DNA of 64,000 nt from Streptomyces sp. Ag109_O5-10. GTDB taxonomy: Bacteria > Actinomycetota > Actinomycetes > Streptomycetales > Streptomycetaceae. Both the position numbers and the translations under genes were made by a program. Of this stretch, positions 59,451 through 64,000 are shown piece by piece; the first letter of the stretch is position 1; every line of letters starts with the position of its first letter. The notes under the pieces are model-generated. The model saw nothing but the letters and a program-made list of their open reading frames with translations. It was not told where the DNA came from and ran no database searches. The stretch is from positions 248,001 through 312,000 of the forward strand of contig NZ_FNTQ01000001.1 in NCBI RefSeq assembly GCF_900105755.1. The letters run 5' to 3'.

Positions 59451-59641
59451 TCCTCCCCTCTCCCCCTCGGCCCCCGGCCGCACCGGCGGGGCGCGGGCGA
59501 GACCGGTACGACGGTGACGAAGCGTCAAGTTCCTTTGACTACTGCGAAATTCAGGCGACAGCACTGGCGCGCCGCACCTACCAGCGGGTAATTCATGGCT
59601 CTGCCACCTTCGGCACCCGTGTCACAGCGAAGGGATATCCC

Positions 59642-61003
59642 GTGCGTCTGCGCCCCTTGCGCGTCCTGTGCTGTTCCGCCGTCGTCGCCCTGTCGGCGCC
59701 CGCGTTCCTCCCGGGCGCCGCGTCGGCCGCGGTCCCCGCCTCCTCGGTCTACCTGCAGAACTACGTCACCGGCCTCAACGCCGCCGACAGCGGCGGCACC
59801 GTCGCCGCACACAACCCCAAGGGCAACGAGGACCACCAGCAGTGGACCGCCGTCGCGGTCGGCGGCGGCTACCAGCTCCAGAACGCCGACGAGTCCGGCA
59901 CGTGCCTGGGCCGCAGCGGCACCGCCGCGGTGACCGCGGCCTGCGGCGCGGACGGCACGACCTGGACGATCACCGCCGGCGCCGGCAGCACCTACACCGT
60001 CACCGTCCCCGGCACCTCGCAGTACCTCACCGGGTCCTCCTCCGACTCGGCCGCCGTGCAGGTCGGGGCCTCGGGCGACCTCGCCCGCTGGTACCTCACG
60101 CCGGTGTCCTACGCCACCACGGCGATGCCCTCCGCGGACACCCGCACCCTCGACCAGGTCACGTTCCTGACCGCCCACAACGCCTTCGCCAACGGCTCGG
60201 ACGGCAACTTCGCGTCCTTCCCGGTCAGTCTGTTCCCCAACCAGAACTACGGCATCAGCCGGCAACTGTCCGACGGCGTACGGGGCTTCATGCTCGACGA
60301 CTACCCGGTCTCCGGGCAGGCCGTGCTGTGCCACAACAGCTGCGACGGTGTGAGCAACCCCGTCCCGCTCGCCACCGACCTCCAGCGCATCGTGGACTTC
60401 CTCAAGGCCCACCCCGGCCAGTTCGCCACCGTGTTCCTGGAGGACTACGCCTCCTCCGACGTGCTGAAGTCCTCCCTCGCCTCCGTCAACGGCCTGTACG
60501 ACGTGCTCTACCGGCCCGACCAGGACGGCGTCGCCACCAAGGGCTGGCCCACCATGGCCGACCTCGCGGCCCGGGGCAAGCAGTTGCTGATCTTCAGCGA
60601 CCGGACCCGGGCGAGCGACACCGCGAACGGGTACGCCACCCGCGACACCTTCGGTGTGATGTACCAGCGCGAGTGGACCGTGGAGAACTACTGGTCCATG
60701 GGCGGCGGTCTCGGCGGCTCCGACTGGTCCTGCTACAGCCGCTGGGGCACCGACAGACCGCTGACCACGGACTCGCCCGCCTTCCACCCGCTGTTCGTGA
60801 TGAACCACTTCCGGGACTATCCCATCGCCGGCACCGCCGCCACGGACAACGGCAAGATCCTCAACCGGGCGCAGAACTTCTGCACACCCGCCGCCCGGAA
60901 GAAGCCGAACTACGTGGCCGTGGACCGGTACGACACCGGGTCGCCCACCCCGCTGACCACGGTGGGCACGCTGAACACGTACGTCCTCGCGCCGGGGCAG
61001 TGA
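59642..61003 (+). CDS. Secreted PI-PLC X-domain-like protein with ricin-like N-terminus
   Basis: 453 residues from GTG 59642. Signal peptide RLRPLRVLCCSAVVALSAPA ending ASAAVP. Residues 32-155 resemble a beta-trefoil/ricin-type unit (YLQNYVTGLNAADSGGTVAA, QQWTAVAVGGGYQLQNADES, GTCLGRSG), a carbohydrate-binding fold. The catalytic domain starts at about 165: LDQVTFLTAHNAFANGSDG with the first catalytic His, QLSDGVRGFMLDDYPV, AVLCHNSCDGV with the second His, TVFLEDYASSDVL, then LLIFSDRTRA. This is the bacterial phosphatidylinositol-specific phospholipase C X-domain fold (no calcium needed). Secreted, acts on phospholipids or a related sugar-phosphodiester. Confidence 0.88.
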   Translation: MRLRPLRVLCCSAVVALSAPAFLPGAASAAVPASSVYLQNYVTGLNAADSGGTVAAHNPKGNEDHQQWTAVAVGGGYQLQNADESGTCLGRSGTAAVTAACGADGTTWTITAGAGSTYTVTVPGTSQYLTGSSSDSAAVQVGASGDLARWYLTPVSYATTAMPSADTRTLDQVTFLTAHNAFANGSDGNFASFPVSLFPNQNYGISRQLSDGVRGFMLDDYPVSGQAVLCHNSCDGVSNPVPLATDLQRIVDFLKAHPGQFATVFLEDYASSDVLKSSLASVNGLYDVLYRPDQDGVATKGWPTMADLAARGKQLLIFSDRTRASDTANGYATRDTFGVMYQREWTVENYWSMGGGLGGSDWSCYSRWGTDRPLTTDSPAFHPLFVMNHFRDYPIAGTAATDNGKILNRAQNFCTPAARKKPNYVAVDRYDTGSPTPLTTVGTLNTYVLAPGQ

Positions 61004-61010
61004 GCGGCAG

Positions 61011-61047
61011 CCGGCCGGGGCGACGACCTGCCTGCCGCCCCGGCCGG
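61011..61047 (+). terminator. 12-bp GC stem hairpin after the PI-PLC-like gene
   Basis: CCGGCCGGGGCG pairs exactly with CGCCCCGGCCGG across a 13-base loop. Starts 8 bp after the stop codon at 61003, as expected for a terminator. Confidence 0.85.
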
Positions 61048-61346
61048 CCGAGCCCGAAGGCACATCCGGTTCAGCAGCGGTGGGCTCCCGGGGTATGGCC
61101 GAAGGCCGCGGCCAAAGGCGTCGCGGGGGCGCCGGCGGACGACCCGCCGCACGCGTGGGCCATCGCCGTCACCGGCATCCGGTCGGCGAGCGGGACCAGG
61201 GCGTGGTGGAGGCGCAGGCGGGCCCGTTTCGGGCTGTCGCCGTCCCCGTCGCGAGCGTGCCTGTCAGGTCGAGGCGTTCCCGTAGGGCGTTCACGTGTCG
61301 GGACCACGAGACGCCCCGGTGTGCGGGCGGGGCAGTGCCACCTCGC
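61048..61346. other. Convergent intergenic region
   Basis: About 300 bp between the PI-PLC-like gene and the end of the leftward MFS gene. Nothing recognisable besides the terminator listed; GC-rich open frames here are not protein-like. Confidence 0.4.
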
Positions 61347-62849
61347 TCACGACCGGGTGCACCCGCGGAGCTGCTCGCCCTCTGCGGGCAGGACCGCCGC
61401 CGGCCCCGCGCCTTCGGCCACCGTCGGGTTCCCGCTGTCCTCGCGGACGTTCGGGGCGGACGGCCGTCGTCCCGGAAGCACGATCGCGGTCACCGCGGCC
61501 GCCGCGCAGATCACCATTCCCCACACGGCGGCTGCGCCGTAGCCGCTGGGGTCCGGTAGGGCCGCACCCGCCGTGGTGTGGGATTCGAGCGCGACGGCAC
61601 TCAGGGCGCTTCCGGTAGTGAATCCGACGTAGCGGAGCACCTGGTTGAAGCCGATGGCGCTGCCGACGTCACCGGCCGGCACTGCGGTCACGACCAGGTT
61701 GGGTAGGAGCGCGAAGACACAGCCCACGCCCAGCCCGTTCAGGCCCATCACGACCAGGAGCTCCCACAGGTCGGTCCGGGCCAGTCCGAACATCACCAGG
61801 GACGACAAGGTCACGACGCAGGCCAGCGGCAGGGTCAGCCGCCACGGCATGCGCTGCGCCACCAGTTGGACGGCCTTGTTCGCCGCCAGGGTGCCGACCG
61901 AAAAGGGGATCAGGATCAGCCCGGATACGACGATGGACACCCCGAAGCCGCCGCTCGGGCCCGCAGGGGTCTGGGCCAGCCGAGTGACCAGGGACAGCAG
62001 CAGGTAGGTGCCCATTCCGGCGATGAGCCCCACCACGGCCGCGGTGAGCACCACGCGGTTCCGGAGCAGACGGAGGTCGACCAGCGGCTGTCCGGTCTTC
62101 AGCTCGAACACGATCCAGACCGCCAGGCACACCAGCGACACCGCACCCAGGCCCAGCAGTGCGGGTGAGGTCCATCTCCACGACTGTCCCTCGCACAGGA
62201 CGAGGACGAGCCCTGCCAGGGCGGCGCCGAACAGCACCGCACCCGTCGCGTCCAGGGGACGCCGGGTGAGGTGCCGCGTGCTCGGCAGGACGAGCATCGC
62301 CGCCGCGAGGGCTGTCCCGCTGACTGCCGTGCCCAGCCAGAAACTCGCGTGGAACCCGAAGTGCTCGGCGATCAGACCGGTCAGCGGATAGCCCACGCCG
62401 ATGCCGGAAACGACGGTGACCGACAGCAGCGCGATGGCCGGCCGGGAGCGCTCGGGCGGCAGACTGTCCCGGGCGGTCGCCACCGTCAGTGGTATCAGGC
62501 TGAGCCCCACGCCTTGCAGCGCCCTGCCGGCGATGAGCCAGCCGAAGCCGAAGGGAAGGGCCGCCAGTGTGTTCCCCACCAGCACGATCGCCAGTGCGCC
62601 CAGGATCGTCGAGCGCCGCAGCGCACCGTCACCGAGCCGTCCCATGGTGGGCGTGGCCACGGCCCCGACCAGCAACGTGATGGTCAGGGACCACTGGGCC
62701 TCGGACAGCGACACGTGGTCGGCGGCCGCGATGGTGGGGATCAGCGGCGCGCCGAGGCTGCTGATCACCGCCACCACCGAGCTCAGGTAGATGAGCACCG
62801 GTGCCAGCGCCCGTCCGCGCCAAGCAGCCGAGGATCCCTGTGTTCCCAT
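61347..62849 (-). CDS. MFS transporter, 14-TMS DHA2-like
   Basis: 500 residues from ATG 62849. LIYLSSVVAVISSLGAPLIP (helix 1), motif A as MGRLGDGALRRSTILGALA, IAGRALQGVGLSLIPLTVAT (helix 4), TVVSGIGVGYPLTGLIAEHF (helix 5, the antiporter-type motif with G/P), further helices to LSSLVMFGLARTDLWELLVV and GAAAVWGMVICAAAAVTAIV. C-terminal 50 residues are hydrophilic. In the same direction as the HxlR gene upstream, 236 bp apart; whether HxlR controls it is not shown. Substrate unknown. Confidence 0.9.
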   Translation of the reverse strand: MGTQGSSAAWRGRALAPVLIYLSSVVAVISSLGAPLIPTIAAADHVSLSEAQWSLTITLLVGAVATPTMGRLGDGALRRSTILGALAIVLVGNTLAALPFGFGWLIAGRALQGVGLSLIPLTVATARDSLPPERSRPAIALLSVTVVSGIGVGYPLTGLIAEHFGFHASFWLGTAVSGTALAAAMLVLPSTRHLTRRPLDATGAVLFGAALAGLVLVLCEGQSWRWTSPALLGLGAVSLVCLAVWIVFELKTGQPLVDLRLLRNRVVLTAAVVGLIAGMGTYLLLSLVTRLAQTPAGPSGGFGVSIVVSGLILIPFSVGTLAANKAVQLVAQRMPWRLTLPLACVVTLSSLVMFGLARTDLWELLVVMGLNGLGVGCVFALLPNLVVTAVPAGDVGSAIGFNQVLRYVGFTTGSALSAVALESHTTAGAALPDPSGYGAAAVWGMVICAAAAVTAIVLPGRRPSAPNVREDSGNPTVAEGAGPAAVLPAEGEQLRGCTRS

Positions 62850-63085
62850 GATCGTTCTTCCGTCCTTGTTCTCCTCACCACGCACGGGCGCACGCGCAGC
62901 CCCAGCGTCAGTCCCGGTGGGGCGGCACGAGCGCTGACGTCGGCGGTGACGTGGGAGGATTCTGTGCTCGTGAGTGCGTGGTGAGTTCGGCGCCCCGGGC
63001 ATGACGTGCGGGGCGGCGGAAGGTGACCACGGCTAGCCGCATCACAACTCCTCGTCGGGTCCGCTCGACGTCGGCGGTCATCGGT

Positions 63086-63532
63086 TCAGCCGCCGAAGCT
63101 GCGGACTTCGACGTCGTCGGGGCCGAGGACCCTGCCGTCGTGGGCACGCATGTCGAGGTGGGCCACGGGCAGGCCGTCACGCCGGTCGACGAGTCCGAGT
63201 CGTTCCTCGTCCGGGGTGAACAGGTTGTCCTCGCCCCATTGCCGCAGCGCGACGAGCGGGACGCGCAGGGCCTTGCCCTTCCGCGTGAGCCGGTACTCGG
63301 TGTATGCGCTCCCGTCAGACGCCGGGCCCGTGGTCAGGACGCCGTTCTCGACGAGCTTGGCGAGACGGGCGCTGAGGATGTTCTTGGCGCACCCAAGGCT
63401 GCGCTGGAACTCGCTGAACCTGGTCATGCCGGCCAGGGCGTCCCGGACGATGAGCAGCGACCACCAGTCGCCGATCTCACCCAGTGACCGGGCGACGGGG
63501 CAAGAAGCCCCGCTGAGGTCCGTCTTTCGCAC
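63086..63532 (-). CDS. HxlR-family transcriptional regulator
   Basis: 148 residues. GTG 63532 is preferred over an upstream GTG because AGGAGG lies 6-7 bases before it. The single winged-helix domain is typical of HxlR: ASCPVARSLGEIGDWWSLLI, VRDALAGMTRFSEFQRSLGC, AKNILSARLAKLVENGVLTT, YRLTRKGKALRVPLVALRQW. The Cys in SCPVA at about residue 11 is where redox- or aldehyde-sensing relatives carry their reactive thiol. Divergent from a hydrolase gene, with two palindromes between them. Confidence 0.9.
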   Translation of the reverse strand: MRKTDLSGASCPVARSLGEIGDWWSLLIVRDALAGMTRFSEFQRSLGCAKNILSARLAKLVENGVLTTGPASDGSAYTEYRLTRKGKALRVPLVALRQWGEDNLFTPDEERLGLVDRRDGLPVAHLDMRAHDGRVLGPDDVEVRSFGG

Positions 63533-63550
63533 CAGCTTCCTCCTCACCAG

Positions 63551-63569
63551 TGGTTTCAGTATTAAACCA
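63551..63569. promoter_or_regulatory. HxlR operator candidate 1
   Basis: TGGTTTCAGTATTAAACCA: arms TGGTTT/AAACCA around seven bases, 19 bp ahead of the hxlR start. Same arms as the second site 80 bp away. Confidence 0.75.
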
Positions 63570-63635
63570 TACGTCCGTCCACTCGCCGCCGGACGGGCTC
63601 CACCCTCCGTTTACGAGCCGGGAAGAGGCGTGATA

Positions 63636-63656
63636 CTGGTTTAATAATGAAACCAG
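63636..63656. promoter_or_regulatory. HxlR operator candidate 2
   Basis: CTGGTTTAATAATGAAACCAG (21 bp) has exact 7-bp arms around AATAATG. In the divergent promoter region, just ahead of the hydrolase gene. Two like sites fit a dimeric HxlR protein controlling both genes. Confidence 0.82.
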
Positions 63657-63707
63657 ACGGCTTCGGGTAACCATGCGGCCGGTGGCGCTCTTCTCCTTGG
63701 AGGACTC

Positions 63708-64000
63708 GTGTCCGTCTCCACCGCCCAGATTCCGGGCGAAGGCGTCACCCTCGAACCCCACCTGTTCCTGCCGGATGACCCCGGCCCGCACCCGGCCGTG
63801 ACCTTGGCCTGCGGCTTCGGGGATGCGAAGGAGGGCGTCGAGCCGTTCGCCCGGGCATTCCGGGACACCGGGTTCGCGGCGATCGTCCGTCACCGGCGCG
63901 GACCTGGTGCTGACGGCCTGCGAGCGGGCGCTGCAGCCCGAACGCCTCGTCCTGAACGCCTCGTCCTGCCGGAAGGCGGTCACTTCGACCCCCACCACAA
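63708..64000 (+). pseudogene. Alpha/beta hydrolase with an internal deletion (3' end outside window)
   Basis: GTG 63708 behind TTGGAGGA. SVSTAQIPGEGVTLEPHLFL with PAVTLACGFGDAKEG and FARAFRDTGFAAIV is the start of an alpha/beta-hydrolase (dienelactone-hydrolase-like) protein. Directly afterwards it jumps to PERLVLPEGGHFDPHH, which is the C-terminal catalytic-His region (normally xRLVxLPGGHFDPY). The whole middle, including nucleophile Ser and Asp, is missing. Within the junction the 14-bp unit GAACGCCTCGTCCT is repeated (63940-63967), shifting the frame. The gene is therefore inactive. Confidence 0.65.
63940..63967. repeat. 14-bp direct tandem duplication in the hydrolase remnant
   Basis: GAACGCCTCGTCCT occurs twice in direct succession. 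Because 14 is not a multiple of three, the repeat alone would break the frame, independently of the internal deletion. Confidence 0.9.

Noticed and set aside
1..64000. tRNA, rRNA, chromosome origin, telomere or prophage
   Set aside because: No cloverleaf, rRNA, DnaA-box cluster, terminal palindromes or phage structural genes were recognised by eye; a tRNA scan would be the decisive check.

Overview
The window reads as chromosomal DNA of a Streptomyces-like actinomycete: very high G+C with strong third-position GC bias, frequent GTG (and one TTG) starts behind GGAGG-type ribosome sites, mycothiol-era DinB proteins, many TetR/GntR/HxlR regulators, secreted enzymes, and families such as DUF2630, PaaX, CtpI-like ATPase and DHA2 exporters. 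The density of insertion sequences and decayed genes, and the lack of rRNA, tRNA or core housekeeping operons, suggest an accessory or chromosome-arm region rather than the core. No origin, telomere, CRISPR array or prophage was seen.

Layout. 1-10 kb: a DHA2 exporter cut by the window edge, an NmrA-like oxidoreductase, a relic of an XRE regulator plus zinc-ribbon/tyrosine-recombinase pair, a DinB protein, a GalE-like epimerase, a HAD hydrolase, and several broken SDR/NAD(P)-binding genes. 9.4-13 kb: a tetR-qorB-like operon with a 14-bp-arm operator, then an intact IS30-family element inserted, with a CAG target duplication, inside the relic of an IS3-family transposase gene. 13-22.5 kb: scattered single genes (LRR protein, SnoaL-like, Imm5-like, DksA/TraR, Old Yellow Enzyme, GNAT, a tandem pair of DUF7336-like proteins, a DinB-like protein) with IS701 and IS5 fragments. 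22.5-25 kb: an IS4-family element with a 10-bp target duplication, a possible +1 frameshift site, and a decayed aldo/keto reductase. 25-26.9 kb: three consecutive secreted glycine-rich proteins, the most unusual locus here.

27-34.6 kb: a PaaX-type regulator followed, all leftwards, by a secreted alpha/beta hydrolase, DHA2 exporter, cytochrome P450 and PobA-like aromatic hydroxylase; a long hairpin element sits between regulator and structural genes. This looks like an aromatic ester/ether catabolic or detoxification module. 35-41.3 kb: small stress-type proteins (PRC-barrel, hydrophobic peptide) and a giant CtpI-like P-type ATPase with a membrane partner gene. 41.7-48.7 kb: a HhH-GPD glycosylase relative, a helical hypothetical protein, a dihydrofolate-reductase-like protein, a large secreted nuclease and an MgrA-like aldo/keto reductase. 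49-54 kb: a divergent TetR/membrane protein pair with palindromic operators, further hypothetical and secreted proteins and an FCD-type GntR regulator with a 27-bp palindrome. 54.2-56.9 kb: a translationally coupled sugar dehydrogenase/isomerase pair facing a TetR gene. 57-64 kb: nitroreductase, amidohydrolase, DUF2630, secreted PI-PLC-like enzyme, an MFS exporter, and an HxlR regulator facing a hydrolase gene that has suffered an internal deletion and a 14-bp duplication.

All assignments rest on reading motifs and remembered family features; no database search was possible.
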